Assembly: GCA_019695215.1 (NCBI GenBank)
Contig: JAIBAK010000038.1
Coordinates: 1 to 35,548, forward strand
Direction of reading: 5' to 3'
DNA from: Bacteroidia bacterium
GTDB lineage: Bacteria; Bacteroidota; Bacteroidia; UKL13-3
DNA: 35,548 nt
Made by a program: the position numbers and the translations under genes. The notes under the pieces were generated by a model. It saw only the letters and a list, made by a program, of their open reading frames with translations. It was not told the origin of the DNA and did no database searches. This document shows, one piece after another, positions 27,601-35,546 of this stretch (positions are counted from its first letter, which is position 1; each line of letters starts with the position of its first letter).

Positions 27601-30321
27601 TCTGCCTGTGTTGGCTTAACTCCGCCACTTATTACCGGGCAGTCTCCTTCCGGTGGATATGGCACGGGAACTTTTACTTTTCAATGGTACAAAAGCACTG
27701 ATACCGGGCTGGTGAAGACATGGACGCGTGATTCGCTCGCTACTGATTCAAGCTATCAGCCATCTCCCCAAAGTCAAACAACCTGGTATTACCGTAAAGT
27801 TATATCCGGTACTTGTGAAAAAAACAGTAATGTGGTAAAAATTGAGATGAAAATTCAGAATAATATCATCTCCCTTGATACAACAGATTGTGATGACATA
27901 CTTGGCTCAATCCCGACAATATTGTTAGATACCCTTTCCCCGGTTTACAGTTGGCAGCGAAGTTTGGACGGCAGCACATGGACAAACATACCCTCAGTAA
28001 CAAGCCAAAACCTGTTGACACCAGTTTATTATCGTCATCAGTACATCAGGCGCGTAGTACTACCGTCAACCTGCCCCTCGAATAGTAATTCAGTTGAGGT
28101 AACCAATTCCTTAGACCCAGATGTAACCATGAGCAACAACTCCATTTGTTACGGCACGGCAGCAGATGTAGGCGGCAGCACCCCGTGCAGCCAGCACTAT
28201 TCTGTTAGCCACAGGTGGCAATATAAAACTGATGCCATGAGTGAGTTTACAGAGCTGAATGAGTTTGGAGAAGATATGAGTGTTGCAAACTGGACTCTCC
28301 CCTCAGCCCTTGTCCGCAGAATGGATATTTCGGCAGGCGATACCGCGTACACCAATACCATGAATATTGAGGTCATTCAGTTTGCCAATACCATTGCCAC
28401 AACCAGTGGCGATAGTCCGTATTACCATGCTTTCTGCTCAGGAGATGCCTTACCTCAACTGGTGGGAAGTTACCCTTGTGCTTCTTCCAACTGGCTTTTG
28501 CAATGGCAGAAAAGTACCGATACCACTGATGTAAACGGATGGGAGAATATTGGAAGTGAAGATACCGAAACCAATTTCCAGCCTTCCATTAATAACGCAA
28601 CGGTGTACTACCGGAGAAGGGCAAAAGTACAGGTCAGTCCGGTGGAATACCAATACACCCCCATCTTCACCATGCGCCTCAGAGACCCGCAACTGACTTC
28701 AAATCCATCTAACCAATCCATTATAGAAGGGGATACGGCTGTATTCACAGCCGGGTTGCAGGATATGGATATTATACGTTGGGAACGCAGCAGGGTTTCC
28801 GGAGGGGTTACTTATTGGGATTCCGTTCCCTACTCTGCCAATTTAAACCCGCTTAAGATAAAAGCAGATAACTGCATAGATGGCAGACAGTACAGAGTTG
28901 TTGTTAGTAATATGTGCAACAGCAGCCAGTCTAACAGTACCGGAGCGTACATCAGCGTAACTCCGGTGAGCTATGATTTATGGGGCAAGGATTCCATTGT
29001 TGATGCCGGAAGTGAACCTTCGTCCATCAAATTTGTATGGAACAGTCCTGACATCTGGAACCGCAGACAAAACGACAATGTAAGTACCCACCAGAATCCG
29101 GAGTACAGAACCACTTCGCCAAATTACATTCATGCCACCGTGCGCAATCGCGGAGGCGATACCAGTCTCCCTGCTAAACTTTATTTGTACTGGTCATTTG
29201 CCAGCACCGGAGAAGTATGGCCGGACAACTGGAAGTTTGACCCTTCAGACCCGATTGCTAAAAGAGGTAACTGGAAACTATATAACGGGACCCGGCAGGC
29301 AATGGGCGGCCTGATTGGTGTGTATGATATTCCGGCAGTGCTTCCGGGATATGTTCATTCCATTAACGAACCCTGGTATGCGCCTGATCCGGGAATTGTA
29401 ACGGGTTATCCGACCAACACCGAAGCTAAGATTTGTTTCCTTGCCCGTATTGTTACCTGTGCAGATTCTGCTTATGGGATGTATTATCCTGAGCAAAGAT
29501 CACTCTCGTATAATGTGCCTAAGAACAACAACATTTTTACCAGAAACTTCATTGTGACCAATAACCTTCCTGCGGATTCCGGGTTTGCTTCGGGTTACCC
29601 TATTCACTGGGGAGGTACAGGAAGTACATCAGGCAGCGGTGGTTCAAATGACCGATTGGTCTTCCGGGTGAATGATTGCGACTACTTCAACTTTGGTTAT
29701 GTTCTGCTACATCTTGATTCAACCTTGCAGGTGGCGTGGACAGGACATGGTTCAGGGTTTAGCGTAGTAGACGATTCAACTTTGATGGTTTCTTATCCTT
29801 GCAGCACGGCTGTACTTTCTGATATTGATTTTGATGAGGAGCAGGTTGGCTGGCTTGGCGTAGAGTTCAGGACAAGGGAAGACACCTCTGTGGTGGACTC
29901 AATGGAGCTTTATTATGAATTTACGATGGAGCAATACACTGAGGGTGAAGATGAGCAACCTGTCGGGGGAATTATCTACGGGCATACGATGTACCTTGCT
30001 CCGCCTATAGATGACCATTACTCTATCCGGATTCCATCAAATAAGAAAGAGGAAACCGGTGTAACGGGTTTCCATGCTTATCCCAATCCGTTTACAGACC
30101 AGCTAACACTAACTTACAATCTTGCAAAAGAGGAAAAGGTAACTATTGTTATTACTGACCTGTTAGGAAAAAAGGTAGCAACCATTGAAAATAATGCCTT
30201 AAAGCAATCTGGAGTACATAAGTTCTCGTTTAATTCAACCCGATTGACTGAAGGAATCTATTTCATTAACTTCACCGCTGGTTCATACACCCAAACCCAA
30301 AAGGTTGTATTGATAAGGTAA
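24625..30321 (+). CDS. Large secreted M43-family metalloprotease with T9SS signal, second copy
   Basis: The 1898-aa protein has a signal peptide (1-22, ending TQSQA). The M43 domain has HEVGHYLGLWH (233-243) and the Met-turn NYMNYT. A propeller-like region starts with WCFGKWGGLNF near 445, and a PKD domain has FWDLGDGNYSS near 853. Ig-like modules and one WNSPDIWNRR module (about 1477) follow, then a T9SS C-terminus (YPNPFTDQLTLTYN... KVVLIR). The last 50 residues are nearly identical to those of the first protease, which has an extra module copy and is 433 residues longer. Substrate unknown. It is co-transcribed with the propeller gene. A terminator follows directly. Confidence 0.93.
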   Translation: MRKTVQIVLMTLLCLFTTQSQAQNEPCGTDRIMQYYRSLDSNQFDAEMLRHTTRINNFRTTPLSQYFSQIDGGYQTSSLGSGKPRFVIPVMVHVFHASADNTAGTGTNISSAQIDNQIAVLNAAFDTIGIRFCLAGITRHSDSGINQHVDSQLQVKALTNVTYSAPSSYLNIYVVRSILENNNAESTLQGYNNSFPGVNRIDAVVVRYQRFGDSTTCSGCNLAYGSLGKTTVHEVGHYLGLWHTFQGTCFGGSDAATCSTRGDRCCDTPPHEQPASEGCSGTPNTCNETYGGNQPDPIHNYMNYTRESCINHFTPDQVAIMYATLYGPRRSLIDPVNINSQSLSCSFKSSFFLPDKTLLCDKDTIHFTAYAQSGAQYKWQVYSDSATYNGTFSSSNTFNYYVSKQTSYTITLTVISGADTIILTDSNLVQYANCGQPIASTQGNWCFGKWGGLNFKTLQPSIDFNPFFNRFPYNINTDEGTISQSNAQGKLLFYGGGEADATYRAGIFRVFDTLYQEMPNSPVIGDYSATQGGVVLPHWSDGGKFYLLNTCGEYGDSRSILGANPIYDKRGMRYSIIDAIQSDVDAANKDVPVRISLSGHEYSAKDTALITGEMITAIPKCNGTDYWVLVSGGVTIGYHNDRLLILSFDSTGVNYSSHVDNVFDSLSKGVGFLKFSPNGLFIAGTGFVADFDRSNGIVSRVRSKTSGAGFGLSFSPNSQFVYQTEGTNVYQYDMLSASPEATKILVGSLPSQSEYSYQLGPDNKIYISLYQQNNIAVINYPDLRCSVRNPNRCGFNLMGPALSKNGIGGECQNGLPNMVDAKTIDKITPEIIVIDSACSKVRFYTTISCDNTYFWDLGDGNYSSDKSPVHTYAANGSYDVILYTTDTTLYKTVVIGLESPIVSGDTLTSCDTSRIYFYTCGNDNDFYSYTWDITNGNIIYVDENTNTAYVKWQQNGVLRLTAQDESTGCSSKDSISLTVRPAIVNLIDTPTVSACVGLTPPLITGQSPSGGYGTGTFTFQWYKSTDTGLVKTWTRDSLATDSSYQPSPQSQTTWYYRKVISGTCEKNSNVVKIEMKIQNNIISLDTTDCDDILGSIPTILLDTLSPVYSWQRSLDGSTWTNIPSVTSQNLLTPVYYRHQYIRRVVLPSTCPSNSNSVEVTNSLDPDVTMSNNSICYGTAADVGGSTPCSQHYSVSHRWQYKTDAMSEFTELNEFGEDMSVANWTLPSALVRRMDISAGDTAYTNTMNIEVIQFANTIATTSGDSPYYHAFCSGDALPQLVGSYPCASSNWLLQWQKSTDTTDVNGWENIGSEDTETNFQPSINNATVYYRRRAKVQVSPVEYQYTPIFTMRLRDPQLTSNPSNQSIIEGDTAVFTAGLQDMDIIRWERSRVSGGVTYWDSVPYSANLNPLKIKADNCIDGRQYRVVVSNMCNSSQSNSTGAYISVTPVSYDLWGKDSIVDAGSEPSSIKFVWNSPDIWNRRQNDNVSTHQNPEYRTTSPNYIHATVRNRGGDTSLPAKLYLYWSFASTGEVWPDNWKFDPSDPIAKRGNWKLYNGTRQAMGGLIGVYDIPAVLPGYVHSINEPWYAPDPGIVTGYPTNTEAKICFLARIVTCADSAYGMYYPEQRSLSYNVPKNNNIFTRNFIVTNNLPADSGFASGYPIHWGGTGSTSGSGGSNDRLVFRVNDCDYFNFGYVLLHLDSTLQVAWTGHGSGFSVVDDSTLMVSYPCSTAVLSDIDFDEEQVGWLGVEFRTREDTSVVDSMELYYEFTMEQYTEGEDEQPVGGIIYGHTMYLAPPIDDHYSIRIPSNKKEETGVTGFHAYPNPFTDQLTLTYNLAKEEKVTIVITDLLGKKVATIENNALKQSGVHKFSFNSTRLTEGIYFINFTAGSYTQTQKVVLIR

Positions 30322-30324
30322 AGT

Positions 30325-30358
30325 TGAAAGGGCACATCCGAAAGGGTGTGTCCTTTCT
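30325..30358 (+). terminator. Terminator of the second propeller-protease operon
   Basis: GAAAGGGCACATCC pairs with GGGTGTGTCCTTTC around a short GAAA-type loop and is followed by TTA. It starts a few bases after the protease stop. Confidence 0.75.
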
Positions 30359-30400
30359 TAATGATTAAAAACTGCTGATAAAATGAACAGTGGGCTTTTC

Positions 30401-30529
30401 AAAACAAACCCGGCAAACGCAAGTTTCCGGGTTTTGTTTTTCCGTTCAAATTCGTACTTTGCAATCGGACAGTAGGTTTAGTTTGGTTAACCGGGGAGTC
30501 AAAAGGCTTCCCGGTTTTCTTTTTTTTTT
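30401..30529 (+). terminator. Two further terminators with a possible short transcript between
   Basis: AAAACAAACCCGG pairs with CCGGGTTTTGTTTTT (30401-30441), and AACCGGG pairs with CCCGGTT followed by a long T run (30489-30529). TACTTTG at 30455-30461 lies between, so a transcript of about 60 nt is possible. I see no gene in 30322-31091. Confidence 0.65.
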
Positions 30530-30564
30530 CAGACTATTTTTTTCAGGACGGGACAACCTTTTTT

Positions 30565-30900
30565 ATCCGTAACAAATGTAACAGAGCCGTAACAATATCC
30601 GTTCACCCCTTGCAGGACGCGGATTTTCAGCTATCCGTAACAAGTGTAACCGTTACGGTTAAATTATCCGTAACAAACGTAACAACTGTAACATTATCCG
30701 TAACCAGCCGTAACAGAACCGTAACAAAGCCCCCCTTATCTGTAACACCTTTTTCTTTGCCGTAACAACTGTAACATTATCCGTTCATCCCTTGTGGGAC
30801 GCGGGTTTTGGGCTATCCGTAACAAGCCGTTTTGTTACACTTGTTACAGCTTATCCGTAACAATAACCGTAACGCGGTTACGGTTGTTACGGTTATTTTT
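30565..30900. repeat. GTAACA iteron-like array of element 2
   Basis: About fifteen copies of GTAACA, most as CCGTAACA or TGTAACA, are spaced 9-12 bp or about 20 bp apart, and several reversed TGTTAC copies lie near 30833-30890. A 45-bp stretch with GGACGCGG is itself duplicated (about 30597-30640 and 30779-30822). The array ends in a CCGTAAC-GCG-GTTACGG dyad followed by eight T. This resembles a plasmid-type iteron origin or a partition site. Confidence 0.85.
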
Positions 30901-31091
30901 TTTCTCTCCCTTTGCTGCCAGTCCCACCTGTTTTTTAATCTCTCAAAAATTTATTGGGGTACCTATCCATGCCCCCGAAACAAAACGTTTGCGGCAAAAC
31001 TGTCGTCTCTTTGTAAACAGGTTTTACAAACCCAAGTCCTGAAAAATTTATGACATGACAGCGGGGCAGGAAACGGAAAGAGTAAGGCAGA

Positions 31092-31250
31092 ATGTGTCAC
31101 AAAAGAAAATATCACTTACCCAGTGCTTTGGTAAAATTAGGAACCCCTGTCGGGTACCCCAAACGGGAAAGGCGACATGGAGTTTGTGGTATGTGCCAAC
31201 GTCAGGGATGTCAGGTGAAGATGTCAGAAAGGAGAAACAATAGCATGTAA
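31092..31250 (+). CDS. Possible 52-aa Cys-rich basic peptide
   Basis: This frame starts MCHKRKYHLPSALVKLGTPV and contains HGVCGMCQRQGC, a zinc-knuckle-like cluster, with many Lys/Arg. A purine-rich stretch (GGAAAGAGTAAGG) lies upstream. It competes with an overlapping 62-codon frame (31055-31243) that has no features. I rate it as a possibility because it lies between the iteron-like array and the core genes. Confidence 0.25.
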   Translation: MCHKRKYHLPSALVKLGTPVGYPKRERRHGVCGMCQRQGCQVKMSERRNNSM

Positions 31251-31345
31251 GAAGTAAGAGAAAAAAACAGCCGCAGTTATGCCGGAAGTGTAGCTGCTGA
31301 TTAAAGAAGCAAAACAGATTAATGGATTAAAAAAAGTAAAAGATT

Positions 31346-31567
31346 ATGGCAAAAGATGCAGTGCATAAGTGGAGCAAGAAACTGGAAGTTCCGCAGCACA
31401 TGATGGCAGAAGTGGCAGAGTTTATTTCCGACAAGGGGTTAGACCACTGCCTGACCGGGGCAGATTTGGATGAAGAAATCGTGCAGCTCGAAGTTTATTA
31501 TGACCGGAATGAACTGGACGATGTAAACGAACTGGCTGAAATGATTGAAGACGAAGAAGACGAGTAA
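31346..31567 (+). CDS. Small acidic protein, element 2 copy
   Basis: The 73-aa protein is a paralogue of the one at 17247-17477. The basic start (MAKDAVHKWSKKLEVPQHMM) is followed by QLEVYYDRNELDDVNELAEM and the acidic end IEDEEDE. It precedes the Zn-finger/ATPase gene by 78 nt that include a hairpin (CCCGCC-CCGCA-GGCGGG, about 31587-31601). Function unknown; it is core to this element family because it is conserved in both copies. Confidence 0.8.
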   Translation: MAKDAVHKWSKKLEVPQHMMAEVAEFISDKGLDHCLTGADLDEEIVQLEVYYDRNELDDVNELAEMIEDEEDE

Positions 31568-31645
31568 AGCCGGTTTTCAGGTGTCCCGCCCCGCAGGCGG
31601 GATGCCTCTTTTTATAATTCATCAGGAACCCTAAAAAAAAGTACA

Positions 31646-33259
31646 ATGGAACCCGGCAACAAAACCCGTAGATGTAAACAGTGTGGTCAGCCGCTCGATG
31701 GAGACAGCAGAGATGGTGCACTTTTTTGCAGCGATAAATGCAGGATGCGCAATTACCGCCACCAAAAGAACAAAGAAGCAACACCCCCGCAAAAGCAGAT
31801 AGAACCTGCTAAAGAAAAACCGTTAAGCGGAATAAATCCACCGGAGAAAAAATCCGCTCCGCCCCTGCATGGTGTAGTCAATGGCAAAGAGAATAATTCT
31901 GACACGCAGCAGGTACCCCTGTGGGAAACGGTAGAAGTAGAAAACCCGGAACTTATCAAAATCCGCTCAGAAATCAAGATGCTGGAAGAACGGCAAAAAC
32001 GCATTGATGCCGAGCAGGAAAAAATAATAAATATCCTGAAGGCAGAGGGGATAGATATAGCTAAGGCTTTACCCTGGATAGGCGCGGGAGCAGGTGCGGT
32101 GGCAGGGACTTACATTGTCTCCCAGCGTAAGCCCACAAACAAAAAGGCTGACCCCAATCAGGTATGGAAAGATGTCGGAACAGTTGTCGGGCTTACCCTG
32201 CTTGGGGCCATTTTATCCTCCATACTCCGTCCCGACCCCAAAACAGAAGAAGAACGAAAGCTAAAAGAGCGGGAGGACCTTATCAGGCAGTCCGAGGCAC
32301 GGGCAAAAGAAAAAAAATGGAACATGGAAAGAATATCCCAATTGCAAAACCATGCCCGCACCTTGCCTGAATGGGTACCACAAAAACACCTGAATAAAAA
32401 AATCCAGCAATGGCTGTCCGGTGAAATCAGCAGCGGGAAAGCAAAAAAAGAAAACGCAGAAGCAATTACAAAGTGGAATAATCAAAAAACAAAAAGAGAA
32501 ATGGAAAATGATGAAAACATGAGTGGGAGAGAGAGTATCACACCACTAACAGAAAAGCACCCGGATAATATGCCCCGCATATTGGAACCGGGCGAAGATT
32601 TACAGCAAACAGGTAACGGGGATTCTACCAACCCCCGGCTTGTCAACAGCATGGATTTAGGCAAAATCAAATTCAGGCGGTTTAATTTTCAGGGCCGTTG
32701 GCGGGAGTTTCTCGGCCTTCCCGATATTCACTTCGAAGCAGTCATATTCGGCTCGCCCGGTAGTGGTAAATCCACACTGGCGGCACAACTGGCCAATTAC
32801 CTTTCCACTAATTTCGGTCGTGTGATTTATGTCTCGGCAGAAGAAGGTATTTCAGCCACCTTTCAGGATAAGATGAACCTGACCGCTGCCATGCACCCAA
32901 GACTGGACGTAGGAGATGTACGGCATTGGAAACAGCTCGAACTGCTGCCCATTGATGAATGCAATTTTTTGGTACTTGACAGCCTGCAACAATTAGGCAT
33001 TGACGAAGTGGTGTACAAACAACTCCGGCAGCGTTATCCCAATTGTGCCATTATCAGCATCAGCCAGTCCACCAAAGACGGAAAGATGCGCGGCTCCAAT
33101 GTGATTGCACATGACGTGGACATAAGCATTGAAGTAAGCGGGGGTGTTGCTGTTTGTATCAAAAACCGTTTTCAGGCTACAGGGAGAAAGTTTCAGGTGT
33201 TGCCCAAACCACCACTTGCAGGTGGTCAGCCCAAAGAACCCGACCAGATTATTTTTTAG
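31646..33259 (+). CDS. Zn-finger, membrane-segment and RecA-like ATPase fusion protein
   Basis: The 537-aa protein begins with a Cys4 zinc finger (Cys10, Cys13, Cys28, Cys32; RRCKQCGQPL... FCSDKCRMRNYR). A coiled coil follows (about 105-132). Two hydrophobic Gly-rich segments (about 142-158, IGAGAGAVAGTYIV, and 177-193) come next, then a charged linker. The ATPase domain has Walker A FGSPGSGKST (368-377), VIYVSAEEG, and Walker B NFLVLDSLQQLG, like RadA/DnaB-type RecA folds. It may be a replication or DNA-processing ATPase acting on the GTAACA array, tethered to a membrane or stacked through its hydrophobic segments. Element 1 has only a coiled-coil protein at this place. No helicase-specific loops could be verified by eye. 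Confidence 0.8.
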   Translation: MEPGNKTRRCKQCGQPLDGDSRDGALFCSDKCRMRNYRHQKNKEATPPQKQIEPAKEKPLSGINPPEKKSAPPLHGVVNGKENNSDTQQVPLWETVEVENPELIKIRSEIKMLEERQKRIDAEQEKIINILKAEGIDIAKALPWIGAGAGAVAGTYIVSQRKPTNKKADPNQVWKDVGTVVGLTLLGAILSSILRPDPKTEEERKLKEREDLIRQSEARAKEKKWNMERISQLQNHARTLPEWVPQKHLNKKIQQWLSGEISSGKAKKENAEAITKWNNQKTKREMENDENMSGRESITPLTEKHPDNMPRILEPGEDLQQTGNGDSTNPRLVNSMDLGKIKFRRFNFQGRWREFLGLPDIHFEAVIFGSPGSGKSTLAAQLANYLSTNFGRVIYVSAEEGISATFQDKMNLTAAMHPRLDVGDVRHWKQLELLPIDECNFLVLDSLQQLGIDEVVYKQLRQRYPNCAIISISQSTKDGKMRGSNVIAHDVDISIEVSGGVAVCIKNRFQATGRKFQVLPKPPLAGGQPKEPDQIIF

Positions 33260-33523
33260 CAGCAGGCAGCAATGAACAGGGAATTATTTTCAGTGCGAAA
33301 TAGTGGGCAGTCTTGTGATGATTCTGCCTGCAAAACCAAGGGTTTTTGCAGGTTCTCAAGTAAGCACCAAGGAGAAATAAAGTCAGTCAAATCAGCCTGC
33401 CTGTCCCCTTCTTATTGTTTGGCATTCAGGCTATTTTGTATTAAGGCCGGATTGGATTATCTTAGGGATAAGTTTTTCCTTTTTCCGGCCAGATTTCAGG
33501 GGTAAAAAGAGAGGATTAAGGAG
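33260..33523. other. Intergenic region with a hairpin
   Basis: CCTGCAAAAC pairs with GTTTTTGCAGG at about 33327-33354. A 77-codon frame (33272-33505) is compositionally odd, Cys/Phe-rich and unsupported. Confidence 0.4.
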
Positions 33524-33817
33524 ATGAAAAAGCGAGTAGAGAAGGGAAAAGAAAAGTCCCCTGCCGGTGGTGAAAAGGAAAAACAGGAAGAGCAAAAAAC
33601 AAAGGAAGTCGAGCGGTTGCAGAACGAAAAGCCGGGGAGATTATCAGCGCAGTTTATCCGAAGCCTGCCTTCTTTTGCCCACCTGACCGAAGGTGAAGCA
33701 ATGGAGCTGGCGGAGTTTCTGGTGGTCTACTGCAAGGCGGTATTCCTGTGGGTTGACAGCCGCAGCAGTCGTGGAACACCTTTTGAAGTGGAACAGTACA
33801 ATAAAAAAGCAGCATAG
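33524..33817 (+). CDS. Small protein upstream of recombinase 2
   Basis: The 97-aa protein has a highly charged N-terminus (MKKRVEKGKEKSPAGGEKEK) and a helical C-terminal half, FAHLTEGEAMELAEFLVVYC-KAVF, that matches the 73-aa protein before recombinase 1. Its stop is one base before the recombinase ATG, so translation is probably coupled. Like its partner it is a candidate accessory or directionality protein. Confidence 0.75.
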   Translation: MKKRVEKGKEKSPAGGEKEKQEEQKTKEVERLQNEKPGRLSAQFIRSLPSFAHLTEGEAMELAEFLVVYCKAVFLWVDSRSSRGTPFEVEQYNKKAA

Positions 33818-33818
33818 T

Positions 33819-35546
33819 ATGAGTAAGTATGATTTATCCCTGTTTAAGCCTTTTGCAAAAACACCCCGTACTACGGTGCGCAGGGGGCTGAGTAACCTGT
33901 GTGTGATTTATACCCGTGTATCTACCCTTCGGCAAATGGACGGGCTTTCTATCGAAGTACAACTGAAAGCCAATAGTTCCTATGCTGAAAAAATGGGTTG
34001 GCAGGTTATGGGTTATTTTGGAGGCACACATGAGAGCGCAAAAACAGACGAGCGCAAAGAGTTCAAACGAATGCTGGACTTTGTAAGAAAGAATCATGTG
34101 GGTTGGATTGTGGTGTACAGCCTTGAAAGGTTTAGCCGTAATGAAGATGCTATCTGGCAGACCGCACAACTTCGCAAAGCAGGAGTTGAGATTGCGGCAG
34201 CCACACAGCCCATTGATACCTCCAGTCCTACAGGACGCCTGCAACAGAAAGTAATGTTCCTGTTTGGAGAGCATGACAATGAACTGCGCAGGATGAAATG
34301 TGTAGAGGGTACAAAGGAGCACATTATGCGGGGTGAATGGTGTAATAAGCCGCCTGTTGGGTATGACAGTGTAAAACAAAACGGGGAGCGCAGAATAGTG
34401 GTCAATGCACAGGGAAAATTTGTACGCATGGCCTTTCAGTGGAAAGCCGATAAGCAACTATCCGGTGTAGAGATTTGCAAAAAACTCACAGCATTTGGTT
34501 TTCCAATGGATGAACAGAAACTTTCTAAAATCCTGCACAACCCATTTTACTGTGGCAAGATTGTACATAAATTTTTAGATGGTCAGGTGGTGGAAGGCAA
34601 ACAGGAAAAACTTATTTCTGAAGAACTTTTTCTGCGGGCTAACAACATGCTTGGAGCAAGCAAAACAAGGGGGTACAAAATAATACCGGAAAACGAAGCA
34701 CTGCCTTTGAAAAAATTTCTTCGTTGTGATTGTTGCGGGCTTCCGATGACAGGATATGTAGTGAAAAAGAAACTGCGCAAAAATGGCAAGGGCTACAAGG
34801 TGCGCAATAACCCGATCTATTATTACAAATGCCGCACTCCTCAATGTAAAACCAATATCAGTGCCCGTTACCTGAATGATGGCTTTGGTCAGGCTTTGCA
34901 GTTTTACTCACCGGGGGAGGGTGAAGATATGCAAACCCTGATTAAACAACAGATGCTGATTACCTATAGTGAACTTTCCCAAAACCAAGTTGACGAGATT
35001 GAACTACTGGAGAAAAATATCAAAGAGATTGATAGCAGACTTGAGCGGTTGGAAAGGCGGTTTGTCATGGAAGAAATCAATAAGGAACTCTATGATAAAT
35101 ACAGGTCAGAGTTCATCAGTGAAAAGGGTAAAATCAGGGAAAAATACGAGGAGGCCAGCATGGCCAGTTCTAACCTCCTTTCCTGCATTGATTATGCGGT
35201 GGCACTCGCCTCAAAACTCCCGTCCCTGTATGGCTCCAGCCCATACCCGGTAAAACAACTGATACAAAATGCCCTGTTTCCCGAAGGAATAAGCTATAAC
35301 AAGAAAACAGGCGAATGTCGAACCCCCAGAAAAAATCCGGTGATGCTCCAAGTTGCACGGCTGGCGCGGCTTTCAGCGAATAAAAAAACGGGAGAAATCA
35401 GCATTGATGCTAAGTTCTCCCGTTTGGTGGAGCTGGAGGGAGTCGAACCCTCGTCCGGAGATGGAACGGTAATGCTTTCTACACGCTTATTATCCTTTAA
35501 TTGTAGGGAACAGGCAAGCCGGATAAGGGCTAATCCTGAACCTTAG
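33819..35546 (+). CDS. Large serine recombinase 2
   Basis: The 575-aa protein starts at ATG 33819; a longer frame from 33693 overlaps the preceding gene. The resolvase domain has IYTRVSTLRQ with catalytic Ser35 and VVYSLERFSRNED. A recombinase domain (RRMKCVEGTKEHIMRGEW), a zinc ribbon (CDCCGLPM ... CRTPQC) and a coiled coil (LLEKNIKEIDSRLERLERRF) follow. It is similar throughout to recombinase 1. LVELEG comes from the att core. The last 38 or so residues (VEPSSGDGTVMLST... ANPEP) are read antisense through the tmRNA gene, so integration itself decides the C-terminus. It would move element 2. Confidence 0.95.
   Translation: MSKYDLSLFKPFAKTPRTTVRRGLSNLCVIYTRVSTLRQMDGLSIEVQLKANSSYAEKMGWQVMGYFGGTHESAKTDERKEFKRMLDFVRKNHVGWIVVYSLERFSRNEDAIWQTAQLRKAGVEIAAATQPIDTSSPTGRLQQKVMFLFGEHDNELRRMKCVEGTKEHIMRGEWCNKPPVGYDSVKQNGERRIVVNAQGKFVRMAFQWKADKQLSGVEICKKLTAFGFPMDEQKLSKILHNPFYCGKIVHKFLDGQVVEGKQEKLISEELFLRANNMLGASKTRGYKIIPENEALPLKKFLRCDCCGLPMTGYVVKKKLRKNGKGYKVRNNPIYYYKCRTPQCKTNISARYLNDGFGQALQFYSPGEGEDMQTLIKQQMLITYSELSQNQVDEIELLEKNIKEIDSRLERLERRFVMEEINKELYDKYRSEFISEKGKIREKYEEASMASSNLLSCIDYAVALASKLPSLYGSSPYPVKQLIQNALFPEGISYNKKTGECRTPRKNPVMLQVARLARLSANKKTGEISIDAKFSRLVELEGVEPSSGDGTVMLSTRLLSFNCREQASRIRANPEP
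35382..35425 (-). terminator. Element-borne ssrA terminator inside recombinase 2
   Basis: AAACGGGAGAA (35386-35396) pairs with TTCTCCCGTTT (35415-35425), with inner stem AGCAT-TG-ATGCT. On the minus strand it ends in seven T just past the tmRNA CCA end. On the plus strand it encodes KKTGEISIDAKFSRLVELEG. Confidence 0.88.
35422..35440. other. Attachment site core at the tmRNA 3' end
   Basis: This is the same 19 bp as 19707-19725. Right of it the sequence continues as tmRNA (AGTCGAACCCTCGTCCGG, complement), left of it as recombinase 2, so it is the right-hand junction of element 2. Confidence 0.9.

Larger units (their letters stand above)
19726..35440 (+). mobile_element. Element 2: serine-recombinase element integrated at ssrA
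   Basis: It is bounded by the two 19-bp att cores. It carries a frameshifted esterase gene, a 285-aa unknown protein, the second propeller-protease operon, a GTAACA array, and the core genes ending in recombinase 2. It was inserted between element 1 and the tmRNA gene, the pattern expected when a second element uses the same target. Element 1 (left of 19726) has the same core and cargo, but its left att copy was not found in this window. Confidence 0.8.

Noticed and set aside
30794..31053. Two overlapping 73-82-codon frames
   Set aside because: They run through the GTAACA array and its dyad; no protein features.
33834..34457. 207-codon minus-strand frame inside recombinase 2
   Set aside because: It is the antisense shadow of a well-supported recombinase gene.
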